From Pseudomonas sp. FP2196 (GTDB lineage Bacteria; Pseudomonadota; Gammaproteobacteria; Pseudomonadales; Pseudomonadaceae), in NCBI RefSeq assembly GCF_030687715.1, contig NZ_CP117445.1:1050501-1114500 (forward strand): a stretch of DNA of 64,000 nucleotides, given 5' to 3'. Shown here in pieces: positions 35,260 through 42,197 of this stretch; position 1 is the stretch's first letter; every line of letters starts with the position of its first letter. Below the pieces are notes generated by a model, which saw only the letters and a program-made list of their open reading frames with translations, did not search any database and was not told the origin of the DNA. A program made the translations under genes and the position numbers.

Positions 35260-36162
35260 ATGAATCTGTCGTTGTATCTGTTGACCGTGCTGATCTGGGG
35301 CACCACCTGGATTGCCCTGAAATGGCAGCTGGGCGTGGTGGCGATTCCGGTGTCGATCGTCTATCGCTTCGGCCTCGCGGCGCTGGTGCTGTTCGTTTTG
35401 CTGTTGCTCAGCCGTCGCTTGCAACCGATGAACCGGCGCGGCCATTTGATCTGCGTGGCTCAGGGCTTGTGCCTTTTTTGCGTCAACTTCATGTGCTTTC
35501 TCACCGCCAGTCAGTGGGTTCCCAGTGGTCTGGTGGCAGTGGTGTTTTCCACCGCAACTTTGTGGAACGCCCTCAATGCGCGGGTGTTCTTCGGCCAGCG
35601 GATAGCCCGCAATGTGCTGATGGGTGGGGCGCTGGGCTTGTTCGGGCTGGGCATGTTGTTTTGGCCAGAGCTGGCCGGTCATCACGCCAGTGCGCAAACC
35701 TTGCTTGGCCTTGGCTTGGCCCTGTGCGGCACCTTGTGTTTCTCGGCGGGCAATATGCTCTCGAGCCTGCAACAGAAGGCTGGTCTCAAGCCGCTGACCA
35801 CCAACGCCTGGGGCATGGCCTACGGCGCGGCGATGCTGTCGGTTTGGTGTGTGATCAAAGGCATTCCGTTCGACATGGACTGGTCGCCGCGTTACGTCGG
35901 TGCGCTGCTGTATCTGGTGATTCCGGGCTCGGTGATCGGTTTCACTGCGTACCTGACATTGGTCGGGCGCATGGGGCCGGAACGTGCGGCTTACTGCACG
36001 GTGCTGTTCCCAGTGGTGGCGCTGAACGTCTCGGCGTTTGCCGAGGGTTACCAGTGGACAGCTCCGGCGCTGGTCGGTCTGGTATTGGTGATGCTGGGTA
36101 ACGTGCTGGTGTTTCGTAAACCGAAAGCGGTGGCGCCGCCGGTACTGGGAAAGTTGGCTTGA
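35260..36162 (+). CDS. EamA/DMT-family transporter
   Basis: 300 aa with ten hydrophobic helices in two EamA repeats (MNLSLYLLTVLIWGTTWIALK ... ; LLGLGLALCGTLCFSAGNML ...). WGTTWIALKW and IPVSIVYRFGLAALVLF mark the first helix pair. Exporters of this family move metabolites such as amino acids or drugs; the cargo is not evident. AAGGAG lies eight bases before ATG 35260, which also places the first membrane helix at the N-terminus. The gene ends at a strong hairpin terminator. Confidence 0.88.
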   Translation: MNLSLYLLTVLIWGTTWIALKWQLGVVAIPVSIVYRFGLAALVLFVLLLLSRRLQPMNRRGHLICVAQGLCLFCVNFMCFLTASQWVPSGLVAVVFSTATLWNALNARVFFGQRIARNVLMGGALGLFGLGMLFWPELAGHHASAQTLLGLGLALCGTLCFSAGNMLSSLQQKAGLKPLTTNAWGMAYGAAMLSVWCVIKGIPFDMDWSPRYVGALLYLVIPGSVIGFTAYLTLVGRMGPERAAYCTVLFPVVALNVSAFAEGYQWTAPALVGLVLVMLGNVLVFRKPKAVAPPVLGKLA

Positions 36163-36168
36163 AATAAA

Positions 36169-36197
36169 CGAGCGCTGAACTTCAGCGCTCGACTTTT
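36169..36197 (+). terminator. Terminator shared by convergent EamA and DUF2165 genes
   Basis: A perfect 11-base inverted repeat CGAGCGCTGAA/TTCAGCGCTCG with one central base (36169-36191), followed by ACTTTT. It overlaps the last codons and stop of the minus-strand DUF2165 gene. Confidence 0.75.
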
Positions 36198-36691
36198 AAT
36201 GTGATGTAAATCATTACCGGGAATATGAAATCAACGATGTGGCGTGCCCAGTCCTTGGCATTCCATGATTGAGAAGTGTCCATGTCAAACCATTCCACAC
36301 CCACGGTTTGCAGGCAAACGTAATAAATGAATATTGCCGCCAGTATGCCCATGATCGAGAACTTTTTCGCCTCGTGGAATATCTCTGCGGCGGCGTTGAT
36401 GTTGCGAAATAGTTGATAGGTGCCTATCAGGCACAGCACCGTATAAGTGACTTCCATCGTGATGATGAACCAATAGATCCGATGATGAATCATCGGCGAT
36501 TCAATGGCTCGGTACTTTATGGTTTCACTGGCGGTGGTGGTGTCCATGCTCAGGATATGGGCCACGTAAGTGTAGTTTGAGTCATAGTCGGTGAAATTAT
36601 GGATCATTACCAGCAGCCCAAAGAAGCTGATGTAAGCCATCAATATAACTTTGCTGTAGCGAATAAGTTTGTCGGTTGTCAGGGTGTTCAA
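36182..36691 (-). CDS. DUF2165 family small integral membrane protein
   Basis: 169 aa with four hydrophobic helices (VILMAYISFFGLLVMIHNFTDY; HHRIYWFIITMEVTYTVLCLIG; FSIMGILAAIFIYYVCLQTVGVEWF; HIVDFIFPVMIYITL). The NFTDYDSNYTYVAHILSMDT stretch is the DUF2165 hallmark. No function is known. Base composition is AT-rich relative to neighbours, with codons such as ATA and TTT frequent, so it may be a later arrival. Confidence 0.85.
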   Translation of the reverse strand: MNTLTTDKLIRYSKVILMAYISFFGLLVMIHNFTDYDSNYTYVAHILSMDTTTASETIKYRAIESPMIHHRIYWFIITMEVTYTVLCLIGTYQLFRNINAAAEIFHEAKKFSIMGILAAIFIYYVCLQTVGVEWFDMDTSQSWNAKDWARHIVDFIFPVMIYITLKVER

Positions 36692-36804
36692 GGTTTTGGC
36701 TCTCCGTAGCGCTTGCCGGTCATTCGACAGTCGGGGAGGAGCTTATAACGCTGTTGTTTAATTTGGTTTGTTGTTCAATTTCAAGTTGTGTATGGCGATA
36801 ACTA

Positions 36805-36842
36805 ACGGGCAAGTGCGATGTTGCACTTGCCCGTATTTTTTT
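36805..36842 (+). terminator. Hairpin with T-run, plus orientation, beside the ketoacid reductase stop
   Basis: Twelve-base stem ACGGGCAAGTGC/GCACTTGCCCGT with loop GATGTT, followed on the plus strand by ATTTTTTT. On the minus strand it sits directly after the reductase stop but is followed only by TTAGTTATCG, so it would be a weak terminator for that gene. No plus-strand gene ends here. Confidence 0.65.
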
Positions 36843-37815
36843 ATCCGCGCCAGACTTGCGGGTTGACCAAGTCCTGCGGGCGTTCGCCGAGCAGCGCGCT
36901 GCGCAGGTTGGCGAGGGCGCGATTGGCCATGGCTTCGCGAGTTTCATGGGTGGCCGAGCCGATGTGCGGCAGGGTCACGGCGTTTTTCAACTGGAACAGC
37001 GGCGACTCGGCCAGCGGTTCTTTCTCGTAAACGTCCAGGCCGGCGCCCCGGATGCGGTTGTTTTGCAGGGCTTCGATCAGCGCGGGTTCATCGACCACCG
37101 GGCCGCGGGAGATGTTGACCAGAATCGCGCTTGGCTTCATCAGGGCCAGTTCGCGCTGGCTGATGAGGTGACGGGTTTTGTCGCTGAGTGGTACCACCAG
37201 GCAGACAAAATCGGCTTCGGCGAGCAGTTGGTCGAGGCTGCGAAATTGCGCACCGAGTTCTTGTTCGAGTTCCGTTTTCCGGCTGTTGCCGCTGTAGATA
37301 ATCGGCATGTTGAAACCGAACCGGCCACGGCGGGCGACGGCGGCACCGATGTTGCCCATGCCGACGATGCCGAGGGTTTTGCCATGCACGTCACAGCCGA
37401 ACAGCGGGGCGCCGACGCTTGCCTGCCATTGGCCGGCCTTGGTCCAGGCGTCGAGTTCGGCGACGCGGCGGGCGCTGCTCATGATCAGGGTGAAGGCCAG
37501 GTCGGCGGTGCTTTCGGTGAGCACGTCCGGGGTGTTGGTGAGCATGATCCCGCGTTCGTTGAAGTAGTCGAGGTCGTAGTTGTCGTAGCCGACCGACACA
37601 CTTGAGACCACTTCCAGTTTGGTGGCGGTTTCGAGTTGGGCTTTGCCGAGTTTGCGGCCGACGCCGATCAGGCCGTGGGCGTTGGGCAGGGCTTCGTTGA
37701 ATTGGGCGTTGATGTCGCCGTTTTTTGGGTTGGGGACGATGACGTCGAACTCTTGTTGCAGGCGTTCGATCATTGGGGGGGTGATGCGGCTGAAGGCCAG
37801 GACAGTTTTTTTCAT
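36841..37815 (-). CDS. ghrB: D-2-hydroxyacid dehydrogenase (2-ketogluconate / glyoxylate-hydroxypyruvate reductase, GhrB/TkrA-like)
   Basis: 324 aa NAD(P)H-dependent 2-ketoacid reductase. SVSVGYDNYDLDYFNERGI opens the substrate loop, GIVGMGNIGAAVARR (149-163) is the Rossmann motif, and the catalytic Arg, Glu and His are in NISRGPVVDE, DVYEKEP and LPHIGSATHETR. This pattern matches GhrB/TkrA. ATG 37815 is used; the upstream open frame runs into repeat DNA and has no family sequence. In Pseudomonas tkrA acts on 2-ketogluconate; with no ketogluconate genes beside it, the substrate here is uncertain. Confidence 0.87.
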   Translation of the reverse strand: MKKTVLAFSRITPPMIERLQQEFDVIVPNPKNGDINAQFNEALPNAHGLIGVGRKLGKAQLETATKLEVVSSVSVGYDNYDLDYFNERGIMLTNTPDVLTESTADLAFTLIMSSARRVAELDAWTKAGQWQASVGAPLFGCDVHGKTLGIVGMGNIGAAVARRGRFGFNMPIIYSGNSRKTELEQELGAQFRSLDQLLAEADFVCLVVPLSDKTRHLISQRELALMKPSAILVNISRGPVVDEPALIEALQNNRIRGAGLDVYEKEPLAESPLFQLKNAVTLPHIGSATHETREAMANRALANLRSALLGERPQDLVNPQVWRG

Positions 37816-37949
37816 CGTTTTTGGCTCTTGTTCGGGCTTGATGCCAAGCAAGCTAACATTTCTGTTTTGGGTTGTCTTGGCGGCCTCTGGGCCGACCATG
37901 TTCTTGGGGGGGTTGGGTGTATATCCGTTGCTTGGGGTGTTGCTGATTA

Positions 37950-38260
37950 GGGTTCCGCCCTTACGGCGGGTCACTTTTTCCAAACGCCGAAAAAGTAACC
38001 AAAAAGGCTTGCTCCTACGTACGGCCCGCTCGCTGGGGCTCGGGGTTCCTTCGCTCCGGGATCGATCCGGGCGCAGCGTCTACGGTTTGCTTCGCTGCAC
38101 CTCCTCTCGCTGTGTTTGGCTTCGCCAAACGGTCGCTGCGCTCCCACCCCCGGATCAATCCCTCCGCTCAGCCTTCCGATGTCGCCCGTGGATCAAGATC
38201 AAGAGCGGTAGCCGAGCTTGCGCTCATCCTGTTGAGTGGGGCGGCATTCGCCGCGTGCGG
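37950..38260. repeat. Dispersed intergenic repeat with internal palindromes (Pseudomonas type)
   Basis: Starts TTCCGCCCTTACGGCGGG, then TCACTTTTTCC...GAAAAAGTAACC, then GC-rich snippets full of short inverted repeats (CTCGGGGTTCCTTCGCTCCGGG; TTTGGCTTCGCCAAA). I recognise this block as one that recurs between genes in fluorescens-group genomes. The frames across it look non-coding. It fills the gap upstream of the reductase gene together with the REPs that follow. Confidence 0.6.
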
Positions 38261-38277
38261 GTTGAATTGGTCACTTC

Positions 38278-38540
38278 TGTAGGAGCTGCCGCAGGCTGCG
38301 ATCTTTTGATCTTGCTGTTGTTTTGCTGTGGGCGGTCTGACAGCCGACCGGTCTTTGGCGGGTGTGCTCATTTCAACTGTGGGAGCTGGCTTGCCAGCGA
38401 TGGCGGCCTGATAGCCGACCGATTTTTAGCAGGTTGCATGCGATTCAAATTGTAGGAGTGAGCCTGCTCGCGATGACGGTGTGTCAGGCACCAACGATGT
38501 TGAATGTGAGCCTGCAATCGCGAGCAGGCTCACTCCTACA
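38278..38540. repeat. Cluster of four REP elements of three sequence types
   Basis: TGTAGGAGCTGCCGCAGGCTGC at 38278, TGTGGGAGCTGGCTTGCCAGCGA at 38378, TGTAGGAGTGAGCCTGCTCGCGA at 38451, and the inverse CGCGAGCAGGCTCACTCCTACA at 38519-38540. The last two form a REPIN; the first two are single. Together with the repeat at 37950 this makes the spacer of about 730 bases between the reductase and DUF6124 genes, which holds no gene I can see. Confidence 0.85.
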
Positions 38541-38545
38541 AGGGG

Positions 38546-38920
38546 TTAGCTGTGTGGCGGGGATTGGGGGATTTCGTGGTTATCCAGTACGCGATTCACG
38601 GCCAGTTCCGCGAGCATGATGATTTGCTGGATCGCCAGAATGACACGGCGCTGTGGCAAGTCGACGTAGGCGGCGATATCGCTGCTCATGAGGCTGGCTT
38701 GCGCCAGTGATTCGCAGGCGTGGACGAGGAGGCTTTCGTTGTCTTGGCCCGGTGCGACCTGGAACATGGTGCTGGGTTTGTGGAAGCGCAACGTCAACTC
38801 GTTGGGTTTGAAGTAGTGGTCGAGCGCTCGCTCGGCGGCTTCGTGGAATTTCTTTGAACCGGAAGATTCGTAGGGTGAGGTGTTATCCGCTTCGGGCGGA
38901 TTGGGTGTTGGCTTTTTCAT
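38546..38920 (-). CDS. DUF6124 family protein
   Basis: 124 aa soluble protein. MKKPTPNPPEADNTSPYESS followed by GSKKFHEAAERALDHYFKP, STMFQVAPGQDNESLLVHAC and RRVILAIQQIIMLAELAVNRVLD is the DUF6124 pattern, a small Pseudomonas-specific family of unknown function usually present in several copies per genome. AAGGA lies eight bases before ATG. The gene is preceded by a structured leader (38921-39153), described separately. Its stop is six bases from a REP. Confidence 0.85.
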   Translation of the reverse strand: MKKPTPNPPEADNTSPYESSGSKKFHEAAERALDHYFKPNELTLRFHKPSTMFQVAPGQDNESLLVHACESLAQASLMSSDIAAYVDLPQRRVILAIQQIIMLAELAVNRVLDNHEIPQSPPHS

Positions 38921-39153
38921 GACAAAGATCCTTTAGATGGAAATGGAGCTGCCATGTTTCGTTTTCCAGGCGAAAGGGGTGGCAGCTGTACGCGGACTGG
39001 AAAAACCGGCAAAGGATCAAACCCGGCAGACCCGAAGGTCTCCCACGTACAGCCGCCATAACTCAAACACCGGCGCTGAAAAAGCGCGGCATTATGTCAT
39101 GTGCTGTGATCCTGCGGGTTTTCCAGACCCGGTCGCTGATTCGTCAGCGACCC
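38921..39153 (-). promoter_or_regulatory. Structured 5' leader / candidate cis-acting RNA of the DUF6124 gene
   Basis: On the minus strand this stretch folds as a chain of hairpins: GGTCGCTGA/TCAGCGACC (39152-39131), CGGGT/ACCCG (39131-39115), GCGCT/AGCGC (39087-39073), then GGCGGCTGTACG (39057-39046) paired with CGTACAGCTGCC (38992-38981) over 12 bases, enclosing AGACC-TTCG-GGTCT (39041-39028). The one non-Watson-Crick position in the long stem is G-U on the minus strand but A-C on the plus strand, and the UUCG loop also exists only on the minus strand, so the RNA form is the minus transcript reading into the gene. I recall similar leaders before other DUF6124/DUF3077 genes. The ligand or regulator, if any, is unknown. 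Confidence 0.65.
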
Positions 39154-39226
39154 CCAAACCCTATCCACCGCACTTCCGACGAGCAACCTGCAAAACACGT
39201 CGGAAATATCCGCGAAATCCCCTGAA

Positions 39227-39306
39227 TGTAGGAGCTGCCGTAGGCTGCGATCTTTTGATTTTTAAACATCAAGGTCAAAAGATCGCAGCCTGCGGCAGCT
39301 CCTACA
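39227..39306. repeat. REPIN, GGAGCTGCCGTAGGCTGCGATC type
   Basis: TGTAGGAGCTGCCGTAGGCTGC with GATCTTTTGAT, then the inverse ATCAAGGTCAAAAGATCGCAGCC...GGCAGCTCCTACA. A nearly perfect palindrome of about 80 bases between the LysR gene and the DUF6124 leader. Confidence 0.9.
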
Positions 39307-39327
39307 GGAGGCGCGTTTTGTTTAACG

Positions 39328-40296
39328 TCAGTTGGCGACGCGGGCGCCGGCGAGGCTGCCGCTGAGTTCGTAGGCGGCCAGTTCTGCCTGGTGTGCCGCG
39401 AGGATTTCCGGCAGCGAGCCGCGCAGGTATTCGACCCACGTCTTGATCTTTGCATCAAGGTATTGCCGCGATGGGTAGATCGCGTACAGGTTCAGTTCCT
39501 GCGAGCGGTAGTTGGGCATCACGCGCACCAGCGTGCCGTTGCGCAAGCCTTCGATGGCCGCGTACACCGGCAACACGCCGACGCCCATGCCGCTGGTGAT
39601 CGCGGTTTTCATCGCGTCTGCCGAGTTCACCAGAAATGGCGAGCTGTTGATGGTGACCATTTCCTGGCCTTCCGGGCCATCGAACGCCCATTTTTCCAGC
39701 GGGATCACCGGGCTGACGAGGCGCAGGCAGGCGTGGTTGAGCAGGTCGCTGGGCTTTTGTGCGCAGCCGTTGGCTTTCACGTAGGCCGGCGAGGCGCAGA
39801 CGATGCTGTAAGTGATGCCCAGGCGTTGCGAGACGAAACCGGAGTCCGGCAGTTCGCGGGCCAGCACGATGGAGACGTCGTAGCCTTCATCGAGCAGGTC
39901 CGGCACGCGGTTGGCCATGGTCAGGTCGAAGGTCACGTCCGGGTGGGTCTTGCGGTAGCGGGCGATGGCATCGATGACGAAGTGCTGGCCGATGCCGGTC
40001 ATGGTGTGCACTTTCAACTGCCCGGCGGGGCGGGCGTGGGCTTCGCTGGCCTCGGCCTCGGCTTCTTCGACGTAGGCGAGGATCTGTTCGCAGCGCAGCA
40101 GATAGCGCTTGCCGGCTTCGGTCAGGGCGATGCGCCGTGTCGTGCGGTTAAGCAGTCGGGTTTGCAGATGGGCTTCCAGGTTGGAGACCGCGCGCGAGAC
40201 GTTGGCGGTGGTGGTGTCGAGCTGCACGGCGGCGGCGGTGAAGCTGCCGGCTTCGGCCACGCAACTGAAGGCGCGCATGTTTTGCAAAGTGTCCAT
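39328..40296 (-). CDS. LysR-family regulator, divergent from an AaeXAB-like efflux operon
   Basis: 322 aa. Winged helix MRAFSCVAEAGSFTAAAVQLDTTTANVSRAVSNLEAHLQ with wing TRLLNRTTRRIALTEAG, then the LysR substrate domain (GQLKVHTMTGIGQHFVIDAI ... ITSGMGVGVLPVYAAIEGL). It is divergent from an efflux operon of the p-hydroxybenzoate exporter type, whose E. coli version is also controlled by a LysR protein (AaeR). Control of that operon is inferred from position. Confidence 0.87.
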   Translation of the reverse strand: MDTLQNMRAFSCVAEAGSFTAAAVQLDTTTANVSRAVSNLEAHLQTRLLNRTTRRIALTEAGKRYLLRCEQILAYVEEAEAEASEAHARPAGQLKVHTMTGIGQHFVIDAIARYRKTHPDVTFDLTMANRVPDLLDEGYDVSIVLARELPDSGFVSQRLGITYSIVCASPAYVKANGCAQKPSDLLNHACLRLVSPVIPLEKWAFDGPEGQEMVTINSSPFLVNSADAMKTAITSGMGVGVLPVYAAIEGLRNGTLVRVMPNYRSQELNLYAIYPSRQYLDAKIKTWVEYLRGSLPEILAAHQAELAAYELSGSLAGARVAN

Positions 40297-40447
40297 GGGG
40301 TGCTCTCAAGGGAGATGGCAAATTGTGACACGAAGTTTCGGAGGCTGAGACCCCCGACCAAGGGATTATCTCGTTAACGGTAACAAAGATTCACAGGATT
40401 CCCAGCTTATCGCCGTTCAGGCTGCCCCATAGAATTGCGCCGTTCCC

Positions 40448-40545
40448 TGTAGGAGCTGCCAGGCTGCGATCTTTTGATTTTGTTTTAAGGGAATCACGAT
40501 CAAAAGATCGTCCGATCGCGGCCCGAGCCTGCGGCAGCTCCTACA
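40448..40545. repeat. REPIN in the LysR-efflux operon spacer
   Basis: TGTAGGAGCTGCCAGGCTGCGATCTTTTG and the inverse, GATCAAAAGATCG...GCCTGCGGCAGCTCCTACA, with a few extra bases in the second arm. It lies between the divergent starts, close to the likely operon promoter. Confidence 0.85.
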
Positions 40546-40584
40546 CAGGTCCTCGATCTACCCCTCTCTCAGGAATTCGCAGCT

Positions 40585-42084
40585 GTGCCGCGTCGCATCA
40601 ACAGAGCGCTTTTGCCGCTCAGTGTTCTGGCTTTTTCCCTGGCTCTCAGCGGCTGCATCGGTACCGGAGGAATTGCCCCGCAGGGCACGGCGTTGGAGGC
40701 CAATGCACTGGCCACCGACGACGCCATCGCCGACGCCGCCCGTGACGCCAATTGGCCCACCGCACAGTGGTGGCAAGCCTACGGCGACCCGCAACTGAAC
40801 CGCTGGATCGACTTCGCCGTGCAAGGCAGCCCGAGCATGGCCATGGCCGCCGCACGAGTGCGTCAGGCCAAGGCGATGGCTGGCGTCGCCGAAGCTGCCG
40901 AGTCGCTGCAGGTCAATGGCGAGTCGACCCTCAAGCGCCACAACTGGCCGACCGATCAGTTTTACGGTCCTGGCGAATTGGCCAACACCACCACCTGGGA
41001 CAACAACGCCGCACTGGGTTTCAGCTACGCGCTTGACCTTTGGGGACGCGAAAGCAATGCCAGTGAACGCGCGGTGGATCTGGCGCACATGAGCGCTGCT
41101 GAAGCGCGGCAGGCGCAGCTCGAATTGCAGAACAACCTCGTGCGCGCCTACATCGAGCTGTCGCTGCACTACGCCCAGCGCGACATCGTTGCCGCGACGC
41201 TCAAACAGCAACAGCAGATTCTCGACTTGGCGCAGAAACGCCTGGACGGCGGGATCGGCACGCATTTCGAAGTCAGCCAGGCGCAAACGCCGTTGCCGGA
41301 AACTCATCGGCAAATCGATGCGCTGGACGAAGAGATCGCCCTGAGCCGCAACCAGATCGCCGCACTGGCCGGCAAAGGTCCGGGCGCGGGCGCGCAGTTG
41401 CAGCGTCCGACGCTGTCGCTTGGCGCGGCGCTGAAGTTGCCGTCGGCACTGCCCGCCGAACTGCTCGGCCAGCGCCCTGATGTGGTCGCCAGTCGCTGGC
41501 AAGTGGCGGCGCAGGCGCGCGGGATAGATGTGGCGCACGCCGGTTTCTATCCCAACGTTGATCTGGTCGGCAGCCTCGGTTACATGGCCACCGGCGGCGG
41601 TGCGCTGGAGTTTTTGACCGGCAAGAAACTCAACTACAACGTCGGGCCGGCGATCTCGCTGCCGATCTTCGATGGCGGGCGATTGCGGGCCGAGTTGGGC
41701 GAAGCGTCGGCCGGTTACGACATCGCCGTGGCGCACTACAACCAGACGCTGATCAACGCACTGAAGAACATCTCCGACCAGTTGATCCGTCGCGAATCGA
41801 TGGACAAGCAGCAAGGCTTCGCCGCCGAGTCCGTGGCCACGGCGCAGAAGACCTACGACATCGCGATGATTGCCTATCAACGCGGCCTCACCGATTACCT
41901 CAACGTGCTCAATGCGCAGACGCTGTTGTTCAAGCAGCAGCAAGTGCAGCAGCAGGTGCAGGCGGCGCGGTTGACTGCGCATGCCGAGTTGGTGACAGCT
42001 CTGGGTGGCGGACTTGGCGCCGGCAATGACGTGCCGACTGCCGAGCAAACCCAAGCCCCGAAAACTCCGGCCCTTTTGCGGTGA
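40585..42084 (+). CDS. Outer-membrane efflux channel lipoprotein (OprM/NodT family)
   Basis: 499 aa. Signal peptide with a lipobox (LSVLAFSLALSGC, Cys24), then two OEP repeats with coiled-coil alpha-barrel sequence (ASMAMAAARVRQAKAMAGVAEA ... ALGFSYALDLWGR; LPAELLGQRPDVVASRW; LPIFDGGRLRAELGEA). It should give the trans-envelope exit for the FUSC/HlyD pump that follows. Start is GTG at 40585, with AGGA ten bases upstream. First gene of the operon; 113 bases separate it from the FUSC gene. Confidence 0.92.
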   Translation: MPRRINRALLPLSVLAFSLALSGCIGTGGIAPQGTALEANALATDDAIADAARDANWPTAQWWQAYGDPQLNRWIDFAVQGSPSMAMAAARVRQAKAMAGVAEAAESLQVNGESTLKRHNWPTDQFYGPGELANTTTWDNNAALGFSYALDLWGRESNASERAVDLAHMSAAEARQAQLELQNNLVRAYIELSLHYAQRDIVAATLKQQQQILDLAQKRLDGGIGTHFEVSQAQTPLPETHRQIDALDEEIALSRNQIAALAGKGPGAGAQLQRPTLSLGAALKLPSALPAELLGQRPDVVASRWQVAAQARGIDVAHAGFYPNVDLVGSLGYMATGGGALEFLTGKKLNYNVGPAISLPIFDGGRLRAELGEASAGYDIAVAHYNQTLINALKNISDQLIRRESMDKQQGFAAESVATAQKTYDIAMIAYQRGLTDYLNVLNAQTLLFKQQQVQQQVQAARLTAHAELVTALGGGLGAGNDVPTAEQTQAPKTPALLR

Positions 42085-42197
42085 ACAAACAACTCATGAC
42101 ATGCGCAAACCTGTGGCGAGGGGATAAATCCCCTCACCACAAAGATTAATGTTCGGCACAGAAAACTCTTCAATCCTCATTCATTGAGCAAGATTTA

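Noticed and set aside
37816..37983. N-terminal extension of the ketoacid reductase
   Set aside because: The extra residues come from spacer and repeat DNA and have no counterpart in GhrB/TkrA proteins, which begin at MKKTVLAF.
38278..38540. Possible CRISPR array (several similar short repeats)
   Set aside because: The repeats are of different sequence, in both orientations and unevenly spaced, and are palindromic REPs; there are no cas genes.
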